A stretch of DNA of 35,320 bases, taken from assembly GCA_946494435.1 (NCBI GenBank), contig CAMMBO010000003.1:1-35320 (forward strand), read 5' to 3'. The translations under genes were made by a program, and so were the position numbers. Source of the DNA: an uncultured Mycoplasmatota bacterium. Its GTDB lineage: Bacteria > Bacillota_I > Bacilli_A > RF39 > UBA660. The notes under the pieces were generated by a model. It was not told the origin of the DNA and ran no database searches. It saw only the letters and a program-made list of their open reading frames with translations. This document shows positions 23,377-32,050 of the stretch, in pieces; the stretch's first letter is position 1, and the number at the start of each line of letters is the position of its first letter.

Positions 23377-24615
23377 ATGACTATTAGAGATAATGAAGAG
23401 ATGGAAAAAAACAATCTTTTAAATGCTATGAACAGAGCTAGTTCTATAGAAGAATTATTAGATTTAAAATGGCAGTTTACTAAAATTTTTTTTACTAGAT
23501 ACTATAACATTAAAATATCAACTCTCAATAAGAATGTTGAAAGAATTGCCTATGTTAATACTCTTAGAAATGCAAGTAATATTATTAATGATTTGATTAA
23601 TAATAAGAGTATAGAAGAAATAAAAGATGAATATAATACTACGCTAAAATCTATTAAGAAAATGTTTAATATATATAGTAAAAATGGTGCTTATCAAGAT
23701 AGGACATTAGAAATTATAAATAAAATGAATGCTACAAAAGAAAATGAAAATATAAATCACGATTTAGATTATCTTTGTGCTAAAACAGCAGTACAATTAT
23801 TTATAGATAATAAGGTTTATAATGATATTGATGCTAAAGAAAAAGTTCATGTAAATTCTATAGATTATAGTTTCTATCTAAATCTTTTAAAAGATAAAAA
23901 GCACCCCCTTTATGATAAATATCATAATATTTCTATCCAACATAAGAGTATGTTATATAAAGCTTTCTACAAAAAAAAGCAAGATGCAATAAATAAAACT
24001 ATTGAAATAAGTAATTATACTAATATAGAATTAATTAGTATTTTAAGTAATAGCCATTCCCAAGAATTTATAAATTTTACGGCTTATTACAATCTAAATA
24101 ATATAGTATTTTCTTCTATGTTAAAGATGAATAAAAATCTAATTTATGAAATCGCTAATAATAGAGAAAATACATGGTATATATATAATTACTATGTTTC
24201 TATGTATAGACAAGTAGCAGAAGAAGTAATTAGAGATATTAAACTATTAAGTAAAGATAAATTTAAAGAACCACTTAATTTATATAAATACTATTCTAAT
24301 AATTATAATCTTCTATATATTGCGAAAATTGCTAAAGAACTTCCTGATTTAAAAAACAATACTTTAATTTTACAATATATATATAAGTTTCCTAGTTTAT
24401 TTGAATATTTAGATGATAAAAGGGTTAATAATATTAAATTTAATGGTCATTTAATATGCCTTAGTGAAGATATTTCTTTTACTAATAGTGATTTAAAAAA
24501 TGCCATTACTGATATTGATGAAAAAGGAATACCTTTATTAAAAGGTGTACTTTATGGTTCTATAAAAAGACAAGTAGAATTAAAAGATGTTAAAGCAATG
24601 AAGAAAAAATTATAA
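23377..24615 (+). CDS. uncharacterised protein, 412 residues
   Basis: Not recognised. The ATG at 23377 is chosen because AAAGGAGATG lies just upstream and the promoter at 23320-23348 would start the transcript after the in-frame upstream codon at 23311. The protein is mostly alpha-helical by appearance, with many Asn, Lys, Tyr and Ile residues and no signal peptide or membrane helix. It opens with an acidic-polar helix (NNLLNAMNRASSIEELLDL) and contains repeated Ile-Asn-rich helices. A helix-turn-helix-like stretch (SIEEIKDEYNTTLKSIKKMF) occurs near residues 80-105. It is convergent with rarA across a shared terminator. No functional link is evident. Confidence 0.75.
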   Translation: MTIRDNEEMEKNNLLNAMNRASSIEELLDLKWQFTKIFFTRYYNIKISTLNKNVERIAYVNTLRNASNIINDLINNKSIEEIKDEYNTTLKSIKKMFNIYSKNGAYQDRTLEIINKMNATKENENINHDLDYLCAKTAVQLFIDNKVYNDIDAKEKVHVNSIDYSFYLNLLKDKKHPLYDKYHNISIQHKSMLYKAFYKKKQDAINKTIEISNYTNIELISILSNSHSQEFINFTAYYNLNNIVFSSMLKMNKNLIYEIANNRENTWYIYNYYVSMYRQVAEEVIRDIKLLSKDKFKEPLNLYKYYSNNYNLLYIAKIAKELPDLKNNTLILQYIYKFPSLFEYLDDKRVNNIKFNGHLICLSEDISFTNSDLKNAITDIDEKGIPLLKGVLYGSIKRQVELKDVKAMKKKL

Positions 24616-24619
24616 AAAT

Positions 24620-24650
24620 AAAGAAGGGTTTTAGCTCTTCTTTTGTTTTT
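24620..24650. terminator. bidirectional terminator between convergent genes
   Basis: AAAGAAG (24620-24626) pairs with CTTCTTT (24637-24643). A T tract lies on the plus strand to 24650, and an A-rich flank on the other side serves rarA on the minus strand. The rarA stop codon is in the loop. Confidence 0.7.
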
Positions 24651-25845
24651 CTAAGTATAAATAAATCTCTTTTAGTTTATGTTCATAACCCAAATCTTTA
24701 GGATGATAATATTTCTTATTCTTTAATTTATCAGGTAAGTATTGTTGTTTAACAAAAGCATTTTTATAGTCATGAGGATATTTATAAGTATCACTTGGAT
24801 TCTTTAAGTGTTTAGGGATATCACCTACATTACCTTTTTCTATATCACTTAAAGCTTCATCTAAAGCGATATGGGCAGTATTACTTTTAGGAGATAGAGC
24901 CATTTCTGTAACAATAGTACCTAAAGGAATTCTAGCTTCCGGTAATCCTACTAACTTAGCGGCATCAATGGCTGCCATTACTTTAGGTCCAATAGAGGGA
25001 TTAGCAAGGCCTATATCTTCATAGGCAATAACAGACATACGTCTAAAGATACTATCTAAATCTCCTATTTCAATTAATCTTGCTAAATAGTGTAGTGAAG
25101 CATCAACATCACTTCCTCTAATAGATTTTTGAAAAGCAGATAACATATCATAGTAACCATCACCATTTTTATCGGCAAAAAATACTGGTTTACTATTAAT
25201 CTTTTTAACGACTTCTATATCTACTTTAAAATCATTAGTGGAGTAGTAAGATATCTCTAAAAGATTATAAGCATATCTTAAATCATTACCTGAAGCCTTT
25301 GCAATATAATTAATTGCCTCATCATCTATCTTTATATTAGGTAAATAAGGACTACTAACCGCTTTCTTTAACCCTTCAACAATATCGCTTGTCTCTAAAT
25401 CCTTAAGTTCAAACAACTGACACCTTGACCTAATTGCAGGATTAATAGCATGATACGGATTACTTGTAGTCATACCTATTAAAGTAATAAGACCACTTTC
25501 TAAACAAGGCAGTAAAATATCTTGTTTATCTTTATTAAGTCTGTGTATTTCATCCATAACTAAAACAATACCATCATACATTTTCGCTTCTTCTATTATC
25601 TTATCTAAATCCTTCTTAGAATTAACTGTAGCATTTAAAAATCTATGTCTAACTCCTAAGTCATTAATAATAGCATTAGCAATAGAAGTTTTACCTATAC
25701 CAGGTTTACCATATAAAATCATGGAAAATAACTTCTTGTTCTTAACTAAATTACTAAGAATCATATTGTCTCCCACTAAATGTTTTTGTCCTATTACTTC
25801 TTTTAGGGAAGTAGGGGCAAGTTTTAAAGCTAAGGGTTTATACAT
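24631..25845 (-). CDS. rarA: replication-associated recombination protein A (RarA/MgsA)
   Basis: A 404-residue AAA+ ATPase of the RarA/MgsA/WRNIP1 family. It opens with YKPLALKLAPTSLKEVIGQK, followed by Walker A GKPGIGKTS, Walker B VLVMDEIHRLNK, sensor TTSNPY and an arginine-finger-type IRSRCQLF. The C-terminal tetramerisation region contains DPK-like SIRGSDVDASLHYLARLIE and the conserved YEDIGLANP and PEARIPL segments. It acts at stalled or damaged replication forks. The ATG at 25845 is preferred because AAAGTGAT lies a few bases upstream; an in-frame GTG at 25854 overlaps that site. It is one of only two minus-strand genes found in the window and is divergent from the unknown gene at 25938. 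Confidence 0.95.
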   Translation of the reverse strand: MYKPLALKLAPTSLKEVIGQKHLVGDNMILSNLVKNKKLFSMILYGKPGIGKTSIANAIINDLGVRHRFLNATVNSKKDLDKIIEEAKMYDGIVLVMDEIHRLNKDKQDILLPCLESGLITLIGMTTSNPYHAINPAIRSRCQLFELKDLETSDIVEGLKKAVSSPYLPNIKIDDEAINYIAKASGNDLRYAYNLLEISYYSTNDFKVDIEVVKKINSKPVFFADKNGDGYYDMLSAFQKSIRGSDVDASLHYLARLIEIGDLDSIFRRMSVIAYEDIGLANPSIGPKVMAAIDAAKLVGLPEARIPLGTIVTEMALSPKSNTAHIALDEALSDIEKGNVGDIPKHLKNPSDTYKYPHDYKNAFVKQQYLPDKLKNKKYYHPKDLGYEHKLKEIYLYLEKQKKS

Positions 25846-25871
25846 AAGTATCACTTTCTTTCTACTAGATT

Positions 25872-25917
25872 ATTTTATCAAAAAATGCTGTCATTTTAAA
25901 GATATTGATGTTATACT
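25872..25917. promoter_or_regulatory. divergent promoter region, rarA and the 25938 gene
   Basis: On the minus strand TTTAAA (25900-25895), a 17-bp spacer and TAAAAT (25877-25872) could drive rarA. On the plus strand TATACT (25912-25917) is a -10 candidate with only a poor -35 (CTGTCA or TGTCAT near 25888-25894). The two -35 regions are adjacent or overlapping, so the promoters may compete. Confidence 0.45.
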
Positions 25918-25937
25918 TTTATTTAGGAGGGTTTCGT

Positions 25938-26924
25938 ATGGAGAAGAAATTAGAAGATTATTATAAAAAATGGAAAGAAGTAGATTTTCTTATTAAAAGA
26001 AGAACAGATGATCAAAACGAAATTTATGATAAATTGATGGAAACTAATTTGGGAAAATTTTATTTTAGCTTAACTGATGAACAGAAAAATGATTTTAGAG
26101 GAATTTATTGTTGCATTGATTGTAGAGATTATTTCCATTCAGATCTTTATAAATATTGTAGTGTTTCTGAAGTAATTGAAATATATCACGAAACATTGCA
26201 TGGCACAGAAACAGATGCTTTGTGTAGTGATGATTTTCCTTTTAAAGATAGAGGACTTGATATTTATATTAAAGATGGTGTAGATACTTATAATGCTTTG
26301 ACAGATGAAAGTACAAAAGACTTAAAAGTTAGTGCTGAAGTTAAATTATTTATACAAAATATTATAAATGATTTATATGGTTTTAATGACAATCTTACAG
26401 TAGATGATATTCCAGTAATTAAAGTAATTTATGATAAATTAACTAAGCGTGAAGAAGAATTTCCTAAAACTAATTCTGTTACAGCTGTACAAGATATTAT
26501 TTTAGATAAGGTTAAAAAAATTCATACCATAGATAAAAGACATATTACTTATAAAGAAAATAGACGTCCTTTTATTGAAAAAAAGAAAAATGCTATTATA
26601 AATAATGAATTAGAAATAAGAAAGAGTGATAGTGGCTTTAAGTATTTGTTATTATTTTTGATGGAAACTGCTAAATATGAAGTTCGTCTATTAGAAGGCA
26701 AGAGAGTTACTGCTCTTTTAAAAGAAATAGAAGAAAGTAATATGAGTGAAAGTGATAAAGATTACTTTAAAGATGCTCTTGTCAAAGCTTATTACAATTT
26801 AACAAATATTGAATTTAGAAAACAAAGTAAATATTTTGATAATGACAATGATATTTGTTATGCTACTTTTGAGACAGCTAATCCTGAGATAAATAAGAGA
26901 TTAATTAAAATGAGACGAGGGTAG
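25938..26924 (+). CDS. uncharacterised protein, paralog of the next gene (328 residues)
   Basis: Not recognised. The start ATG at 25938 has TAGGAGGG seven bases upstream; an in-frame ATG at 25905 lacks one. The protein begins with a charged helix (LEDYYKKWKEVDFLIKRR), has a cysteine-containing segment YCCIDCRDYF near residues 55-65, and ends with a helical part (LLLFLMETAKYEVRLLEG, LVKAYYNLTNIEFR, FETANPEINKRLIKM). The last third aligns well with the downstream protein, so the two arose by duplication. It is soluble and acidic overall. It shares an apparent operon with its paralog and mutS, but a repair role is only guilt by association. Confidence 0.75.
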   Translation: MEKKLEDYYKKWKEVDFLIKRRTDDQNEIYDKLMETNLGKFYFSLTDEQKNDFRGIYCCIDCRDYFHSDLYKYCSVSEVIEIYHETLHGTETDALCSDDFPFKDRGLDIYIKDGVDTYNALTDESTKDLKVSAEVKLFIQNIINDLYGFNDNLTVDDIPVIKVIYDKLTKREEEFPKTNSVTAVQDIILDKVKKIHTIDKRHITYKENRRPFIEKKKNAIINNELEIRKSDSGFKYLLLFLMETAKYEVRLLEGKRVTALLKEIEESNMSESDKDYFKDALVKAYYNLTNIEFRKQSKYFDNDNDICYATFETANPEINKRLIKMRRG

Positions 26925-26936
26925 TAGGTGAAAAAT

Positions 26937-27914
26937 ATGCAGTATAATAAGAATAAATTTAATGATTATTTAAGAAATTATTTAGATATTAGGCAGCGAA
27001 TAGATAATACTAAAAAGACAATTAATGAACTTATAGAAGATGAGAAATTAAAAGAAACACTTAGTTTTTATAGTGATTTAGATGATGTTAATAAGAAAAG
27101 ATTTGATAGAATTAATTGTAATAATGATTATGTTAGATATAAATTGAACAGGAGAATACTTATAGAATTAAATGGGGGACTACTTAACTTATATAAAGAT
27201 TTTATAGAAAGTGATGCTTTTCCTTTTTCTAAAGACGATTACCATTTCTTTGTTAGTAGTGATACATATTTGGTTGATGCAATTACTGATGTGGATAGTA
27301 GTGAATTAAATAAAGAAGAGAATACTTTTTTAAGCGATAGTATAGCTTCAATATATAAATATAACCCTAATGATTATAGTAATGATGATATACCTTTAAT
27401 AAAAGTATTATATTTAAAAAGTAAAGCTAGTTATGTTAATCCTGTAACTTTATGTGATGCTATTAAAAGTGATATTAGAGTAATTAAAAATTTAGATGCA
27501 AAAGGAAAAAATGTTTGTTCATATAGGAGTTATCAATATAAAGATTCGTGGAAAATAGATCACTTTAAAAACAAATTACTAATTCAAGAAAAAAGAGTTT
27601 TAGATAGTGATAGTAAATATAAAGATTTGTTATTATTTTCTATTAGGTCTGCATTTTATGAACTTGAACTTTTGAGTGGTACAAGAGTTACTGAAGTACT
27701 AGAACAATTAGAAAATGTAGAGGTAGTAAATCAACATCAAGAAAGAAAAAGAGAATATGAAATGGAAGCTTTAATTAAAGCTTATTACAATTTAACTGAT
27801 ATAAACTTTAGAGAAAATAGTAACTATTTTAGTGATGATGATTATATCTTTGCAAGATTTGAAACTGCTGATAAAAAAGTAAATGAGAAAATGTTAAAAA
27901 TGATGAAAAGATAG
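26937..27914 (+). CDS. uncharacterised protein, paralog of the previous gene (325 residues)
   Basis: Not recognised. It shares with its neighbour the C-terminal pattern DLLLFSIRSAFYELELLSG-TRVTEVLEQLE, then ALIKAYYNLTDINFRENSNYF and FETADKKVNEKMLKM, plus a similar DDIPLIKVLY in the middle. The CxxC-like cysteines of the first copy are not kept. The ATG at 26937 is chosen because AGTAGGTG lies six bases upstream; GTG 26928 is part of that site. mutS starts 11 bp after its stop, so co-transcription is likely. Confidence 0.75.
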   Translation: MQYNKNKFNDYLRNYLDIRQRIDNTKKTINELIEDEKLKETLSFYSDLDDVNKKRFDRINCNNDYVRYKLNRRILIELNGGLLNLYKDFIESDAFPFSKDDYHFFVSSDTYLVDAITDVDSSELNKEENTFLSDSIASIYKYNPNDYSNDDIPLIKVLYLKSKASYVNPVTLCDAIKSDIRVIKNLDAKGKNVCSYRSYQYKDSWKIDHFKNKLLIQEKRVLDSDSKYKDLLLFSIRSAFYELELLSGTRVTEVLEQLENVEVVNQHQERKREYEMEALIKAYYNLTDINFRENSNYFSDDDYIFARFETADKKVNEKMLKMMKR

Positions 27915-27925
27915 GTAGTGATAAC

Positions 27926-30496
27926 TTGAAACGTAGTGAAGTAGATAGAGAAAAAATAAGCCCAATGATGAGACAGTATTTAGATATTAAAGATAAGTAT
28001 GAAGATACTATTATCTTTTTTAGGCTTGGAGATTTTTATGAAATGTTCTTTGAAGATGCTGTTATTGCATCTCGAGAGCTTGAATTAACTCTAACAGGAC
28101 GTAATGCTGGGCTTGAAGAGAGAGTTTCTATGTGTGGTATACCTTTTAAAGCTTATGAGGGGTACTTAGATAAACTAATAGATAAAGGTTATAAAGTTGC
28201 GATAGTTGAACAGTTGGAAGATCCCAAGACTACTAAAGATATGGTAAAAAGGGATGTTATTCAAGTAGTTACTAAAGGTACAAGATTAGATTCATCTATT
28301 AATGCTAAAGATAATAACTTTATTGCCTCTATCTATGACTTAGAATACTGTTATGTTTTATCATACTCTGATGTATCGACTGGAGAAGTATATGTCTTAT
28401 TAGAAAATGGTGATAAAGATGCTTTGCTTAGAGAAGTATTAAGACATAATTTTAGTGAAATAATCGTCAATAATAAAATAGATAGAGAGTTTGTTAATAC
28501 TTTAAGAACTACATATCATTTAAACGTTACTATCTATGATGAACTATATAATGGCAGTGATTATAGTTATGTCTATAAAAACTTAAAAGATGTAAGAGAA
28601 GAGACTGGTATTAAACATTTACTCGCTTATCTTACTAATACTAAAAAAGGAGATTTATCACATCTAACAGAAGCGAAGGTAGAGAATACTAAAGAACATT
28701 TATTAATAGATAATAATACGAAAAGAAATCTAGAACTTACTGAGACTGTTAGATTAAGAGAAAGAACTTATAGTTTATTATGGCTTTTAGATAAGAATAA
28801 AACTGCGATGGGTAGTAGACTCTTAAAACAAAATATAGAAAGTCCTTTAACTAATAAGAAAGAAATAGAAAAAAGATATGACTTTGTAGATAAGTTAAGA
28901 GTAGAGTTTATTTTAAGAGATGATTTAAAAAATAACTTAAATGAAGTCTATGACTTAGAACGACTTGCTAGTAGAATTACTTATGGTAATTTAAATGCTA
29001 GAGACATACTTCAACTTAAAAATAGTTTAAAGGTATTACCAGATATTAAGAGAATTTTAAAAGAATTAAACTATTATAAAGAAATAGAGGACTTTCCTGA
29101 AGTATTTAGTTTACTTGATAAAAGTATAGTAGAAGATCCTCCTATTACCTTAAGAGAAGGACATCTTATTAAAGATGGGTATAATGATGAGTTAGATGAG
29201 TTAAGAAAAGTATCTAGTGGTTCTAAAGACTTTATCTTAGAACTTGAACAAAAAGAGAAGGAAAGAACTGGTATTAAGAACTTAAAAGTAGGTTTTAATA
29301 AAGTCTTTGGTTATTATATAGAAGTTAGTAAAGGACAGGTTAAAGAATTAAAAGATGAATATGGGTATGAAAGAAAACAAACTTTGTCTAATTGTGAGAG
29401 ATTTATTACTCCTTTACTTAAAGAAAAAGAAAATATTATTTTAGGGGCAGAAGAGAAGATTATTAACTTAGAATATGATTTATTTATGAAGATTAGAGAA
29501 ACTATTAAAAGATATATTCATCCTTTACAGAAAACTGCTAATATCATCGCTGAAGTTGATATGTTACAAGCATTTTCTACTGTTTCTGATATGTATAACT
29601 TTGTAAGACCTACTATTACAGATAACTATTCAGTAAAGATAATTGCTTCCCGTCATCCTGTTATAGAAGAAGTAATGGCTCGTGATGATAAAAAGTATGT
29701 CTCTAATGATATAATTATGGATGAAGATACAAGTATACTTTTAATAACAGGCCCTAATATGGCTGGTAAATCTACTTATATGAGACAGTTTGCTATAACT
29801 GTTATTATGGCCCAGATAGGTTGTTTTGTACCTGCTAAGAGTTGTTCTATGCCCATATTTGATAAGATATTTACAAGAATAGGGGCAAGTGATGATTTGG
29901 TTAGTGGTGAATCTACTTTTATGGTAGAGATGAAAGAAGCGAATCTTGCTTTAGAGAATGCAACAAGAAATAGTTTAATTTTATTTGATGAGTTAGGACG
30001 TGGGACTGCTACTTATGATGGAATGAGTCTTGCTCAAGCGATATTAGAATATATCCATGATAAAATAGGAGCGAAGACAATGTTTTCTACTCATTACCAT
30101 GAACTTACTAGTTTATCTAATAGTCTAAAGCATTTACAAAATGTCCATGTCTCTGCTGTAGAAGAAGATGGTGTCTTAACATTCTTACACAAGATAAAAC
30201 TAGGTGCCGTTGATAAGAGTTATGGTCTTAATGTCGCATCTCTTGCTCACTTACCATCATCATTAATTAAACGAGCTGAAGAGATACTTAATGTCTATGA
30301 GAGTGAAGGAGTTAAAGAAAGAGAATTTACTCAGACTAGTTTATTTAGTCTAAATGAAGAAGAAGTTAAAGTTGAAGAGAAAGTTAATGAAATAGAAGAA
30401 ATGGTTAAAGAGTGTGATCCTTTAAATATGACACCAATTAATGCTTTAAACTTCTTATATGAATTAAAAGAAAAGATAAAGAAAGAAGAGAAATAG
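27926..30496 (+). CDS. mutS: DNA mismatch repair protein MutS
   Basis: A full-length 856-residue MutS. The mismatch-recognition motif F-x-E is present in RLGDFYEMFFED near residue 40. The ATPase has Walker A GPNMAGKST (about 609-617), Walker B LILFDELGRGTATYDG and the STHYHELT segment. It recognises mismatches behind the replication fork. The start is a TTG at 27926: GGTAGTGAT lies four bases upstream and the N-terminus then aligns with the family (SPMMRQYLDIK). MutL, the usual neighbour, is not in the window; the next gene is unknown and starts 2 bp after mutS. Confidence 0.96.
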   Translation: MKRSEVDREKISPMMRQYLDIKDKYEDTIIFFRLGDFYEMFFEDAVIASRELELTLTGRNAGLEERVSMCGIPFKAYEGYLDKLIDKGYKVAIVEQLEDPKTTKDMVKRDVIQVVTKGTRLDSSINAKDNNFIASIYDLEYCYVLSYSDVSTGEVYVLLENGDKDALLREVLRHNFSEIIVNNKIDREFVNTLRTTYHLNVTIYDELYNGSDYSYVYKNLKDVREETGIKHLLAYLTNTKKGDLSHLTEAKVENTKEHLLIDNNTKRNLELTETVRLRERTYSLLWLLDKNKTAMGSRLLKQNIESPLTNKKEIEKRYDFVDKLRVEFILRDDLKNNLNEVYDLERLASRITYGNLNARDILQLKNSLKVLPDIKRILKELNYYKEIEDFPEVFSLLDKSIVEDPPITLREGHLIKDGYNDELDELRKVSSGSKDFILELEQKEKERTGIKNLKVGFNKVFGYYIEVSKGQVKELKDEYGYERKQTLSNCERFITPLLKEKENIILGAEEKIINLEYDLFMKIRETIKRYIHPLQKTANIIAEVDMLQAFSTVSDMYNFVRPTITDNYSVKIIASRHPVIEEVMARDDKKYVSNDIIMDEDTSILLITGPNMAGKSTYMRQFAITVIMAQIGCFVPAKSCSMPIFDKIFTRIGASDDLVSGESTFMVEMKEANLALENATRNSLILFDELGRGTATYDGMSLAQAILEYIHDKIGAKTMFSTHYHELTSLSNSLKHLQNVHVSAVEEDGVLTFLHKIKLGAVDKSYGLNVASLAHLPSSLIKRAEEILNVYESEGVKEREFTQTSLFSLNEEEVKVEEKVNEIEEMVKECDPLNMTPINALNFLYELKEKIKKEEK

Positions 30497-30498
30497 TT

Positions 30499-31260
30499 AT
30501 GAAATATGATTTAGTACAATTAATAAAAGATAGATGTAAATTATTAGAAGATAATCCTAAAGCATGTGATATTTTACGTTCTTTACTTAAAGATATTCCT
30601 TCTTCTAAACTATCATATATAGATGAATATGGGATGGATTTATTTTTTGATATATTTATTAGAGTAGTAAATAATAATATTTTTATAGGTAGTTCAAAAG
30701 AAGAAACTTTAGAAGGTGAAGATATTAAATTAACTATCTCATTAGATAATAGTTTTAGTTTATCTTATTATAATTACTTTAAAACAGATGATAATCATGT
30801 AATTCAAAGTTTTAGGATGTCGTTTACAAATGGAGAAATTACACTAGCAAATATTGGTGAGTGGACATATAGTAAAGATACTCCTAAAATAAGTGAATAT
30901 ATTGATAATACATTATTGAATTTACACGATTTTAATTATGATTTTTATAAGGGTATTAAGGATGATGTTATTAATGAGATATATACTGATGAAAGAATAT
31001 TACCAGATGCTTATAAAGAACTATATATAGATACATATATGAGTAAAGTACAACTTGATATAAACAATGCTACTAGTGAGGAAGAGTATGATGGTAATAT
31101 GTTTGGTTTAATAAATAAATTCAGTAACATTACATCTATTGAAGAGAATGATTTAAGAAGATTTAAAATGACTGATATCTTACTTAAAATTAATCAGGTT
31201 TTAGACAAGGATTATTCTCCTAAAGAAAGACAATATATCTTACTTAATAATAGAAAATAA
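30499..31260 (+). CDS. uncharacterised protein, 253 residues
   Basis: Not recognised. It starts 2 bp after mutS with GAAAGAAGAG at the mutS 3' end as ribosome binding site, so it should be co-translated with it. The N-terminal half looks mixed alpha/beta (YIDEYGMDLFFDIFIRVVNNNIFIG, DIKLTISLDNSFSLSYY), and the C-terminal half is helical and acidic (DAYKELYIDTYMSKVQLDINN). There is no signal peptide or membrane helix. It occupies the place where mutL often sits but has none of the MutL GHKL ATPase motifs. Confidence 0.72.
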   Translation: MKYDLVQLIKDRCKLLEDNPKACDILRSLLKDIPSSKLSYIDEYGMDLFFDIFIRVVNNNIFIGSSKEETLEGEDIKLTISLDNSFSLSYYNYFKTDDNHVIQSFRMSFTNGEITLANIGEWTYSKDTPKISEYIDNTLLNLHDFNYDFYKGIKDDVINEIYTDERILPDAYKELYIDTYMSKVQLDINNATSEEEYDGNMFGLINKFSNITSIEENDLRRFKMTDILLKINQVLDKDYSPKERQYILLNNRK

Positions 31261-31275
31261 AAGGGATGATAACTA

Positions 31276-31797
31276 ATGAATTATGTATTAGTATATAAAG
31301 ATACTAAGAAGAATATAAACTACTATTATAATTTTAATGATAAGTTAGTTTATACTAGTGATAATAAAAATAATAATTGTAATATAGTTGGAGTAATTGG
31401 TATTATCATAGGTTTTATCTTCTATCTTGCTTTCGCTTGCCTTAGTTACTATTTACCATATTCATATCTATTTATAGTATTAGTAGGTGTTATCTTCTGT
31501 GTAGTTATAACACTTATTGCAAACTCTACTATTAAAAATATATTTAAAGAGAAAGGTAAGAAAGTATCTTTAGATAAACTAAGAGAAATGTATAAGAAGA
31601 ATAAGTCATTTAGAATTAAATACTTTATTTTACTAATTGCATTTCTTATTTTAACAATATTAAATTTAGTATTGTATCAAAATATTACTGCTATTAATTT
31701 TCTTTTGTTTACAAGTACTATAATGACTTCGTTTTTATTTCTTTTATATAGACCAATTAATAGTTTTAGATTATTAAAGCTACTTGCTAGAAAGTGA
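31276..31797 (+). CDS. small integral membrane protein, four predicted helices
   Basis: A 173-residue protein with a short polar N-terminus and four hydrophobic segments in two hairpins: IVGVIGIIIGFIFYLAFAC and YLFIVLVGVIFCVVITLI, then a basic cytoplasmic-looking loop (NIFKEKGKKVSLDKLREMYKK), then YFILLIAFLILTILNLVLY and INFLLFTSTIMTSFLFLLY. No family recognised. AAGGGATGAT precedes the ATG. The -35 box of the following antisense-RNA promoter lies in its last codons. The position after mutS may simply reflect read-through transcription. Confidence 0.72.
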   Translation: MNYVLVYKDTKKNINYYYNFNDKLVYTSDNKNNNCNIVGVIGIIIGFIFYLAFACLSYYLPYSYLFIVLVGVIFCVVITLIANSTIKNIFKEKGKKVSLDKLREMYKKNKSFRIKYFILLIAFLILTILNLVLYQNITAINFLLFTSTIMTSFLFLLYRPINSFRLLKLLARK

Positions 31798-31812
31798 TAT
31801 TTGTGATAAGAT
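31784..31812 (+). promoter_or_regulatory. promoter of the candidate antitoxin RNA
   Basis: TTGCTA (31784-31789, within the final codons of the membrane-protein gene), a 17-bp spacer and TAAGAT (31807-31812). Predicted transcription start is near 31819, at a TATGTAAA/TTTACATA inverted repeat (31816-31836). Confidence 0.6.
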
Positions 31813-31839
31813 GTATATGTAAAGAAAATTTACATAATA

Positions 31840-31881
31840 TAAAAAAGAGGAATACCTAGTTTTGCACCTGGGTGTTACCTC
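31840..31881 (-). terminator. possible terminator of the toxin mRNA
   Basis: On the minus strand GAGG (31881-31878) pairs with CCTC (31850-31847), with inner ACC/GGT pairs, and is followed by T6 at 31846-31841. The stem has internal loops, so it is weaker than other terminators here. It would end a ~235-nt message starting near 32074. Confidence 0.45.
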
Positions 31882-31898
31882 AAATTGCATTGAGTGAA

Positions 31899-31936
31899 CA
31901 CCCTAATTACAAAAGTTGTAATAGGGCGTTTTTCTT
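31899..31936 (+). terminator. intrinsic terminator of the antitoxin RNA
   Basis: CCCTA and TTACAA (31901-31912, one bulged A) pair with TTGTAA and TAGGG (31916-31926), followed by TTTTTCTT at 31929-31936. Confidence 0.8.
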
Positions 31937-32003
31937 AGTTGTATATGATTAAAAGTATAATAATAATTAGTAAAATAACTATTAGCATATCTTTCTTCTT
32001 CAT
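31935..32003 (-). CDS. candidate type I toxin: 22-residue hydrophobic peptide
   Basis: A tiny gene: MKKKDML followed by an almost unbroken run of Ile, Leu and Val and a polar end (Tyr-Asn). This is one membrane-spanning helix with a positive N-terminus, the typical make-up of Ibs-, TisB- or Fst-like membrane toxins, although no family match is claimed. AAAGGGG sits eight bases before the ATG, and a near-consensus promoter lies at 32109-32081. The site is locked in a 12-bp hairpin, the mRNA ends are complementary, and an antisense RNA opposes its 3' UTR. These five independent elements make a real gene likely despite its length. An alternative is a small regulatory membrane peptide. Toxicity is inferred from architecture only. 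Confidence 0.7.
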   Translation of the reverse strand: MKKKDMLIVILLIIIILLIIYN

Positions 32004-32010
32004 AAGCAAG

Positions 32011-32050
32011 ACCCCTTTCTACCCCCTGAAATCAGATTGTAGAAAAAGGT
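32011..32050 (-). promoter_or_regulatory. hairpin sequestering the toxin ribosome binding site
   Basis: In the minus-strand RNA ACCUUUUUCUAC (32050-32039) pairs over 12 bp, two of them G-U, with GUAGAAAGGGGU (32022-32011), which contains the Shine-Dalgarno sequence. The 16-nt loop can form a small inner CUGA/UCAG stem. Translation would need this hairpin to open. Confidence 0.75.

Larger units (their letters stand above)
31819..31936 (+). ncRNA. candidate type I antitoxin antisense RNA, about 118 nt
   Basis: It runs from the promoter at 31784-31812 to the terminator at 31899-31936. It contains a 5' hairpin, a central hairpin (GGGTGTT 31870-31876 with AACACCC 31897-31903, plus CTC/GAG) and the terminator hairpin, with no start codon worth considering. 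The entire RNA is complementary to the 3' UTR of the minus-strand toxin message and touches only the toxin stop codon. Convergent, 3'-overlapping RNAs of this kind are typical of Gram-positive type I toxin-antitoxin loci. Existence of the transcript is an inference from promoter plus terminator. Confidence 0.6.

Noticed and set aside
25721..25966. Plus-strand open frame across the rarA start and the divergent promoter
   Set aside because: It is the reverse of rarA's N-terminus and covers the rarA promoter and the ribosome binding site of the next gene.
27926..28000. Similarity between the MutS N-terminus (MRQYLDIKDKYEDT) and the preceding protein's N-terminus (LRNYLDIRQRIDNT)
   Set aside because: The match is short and does not extend; the MutS segment is conserved in MutS proteins, so chance is the simplest view.
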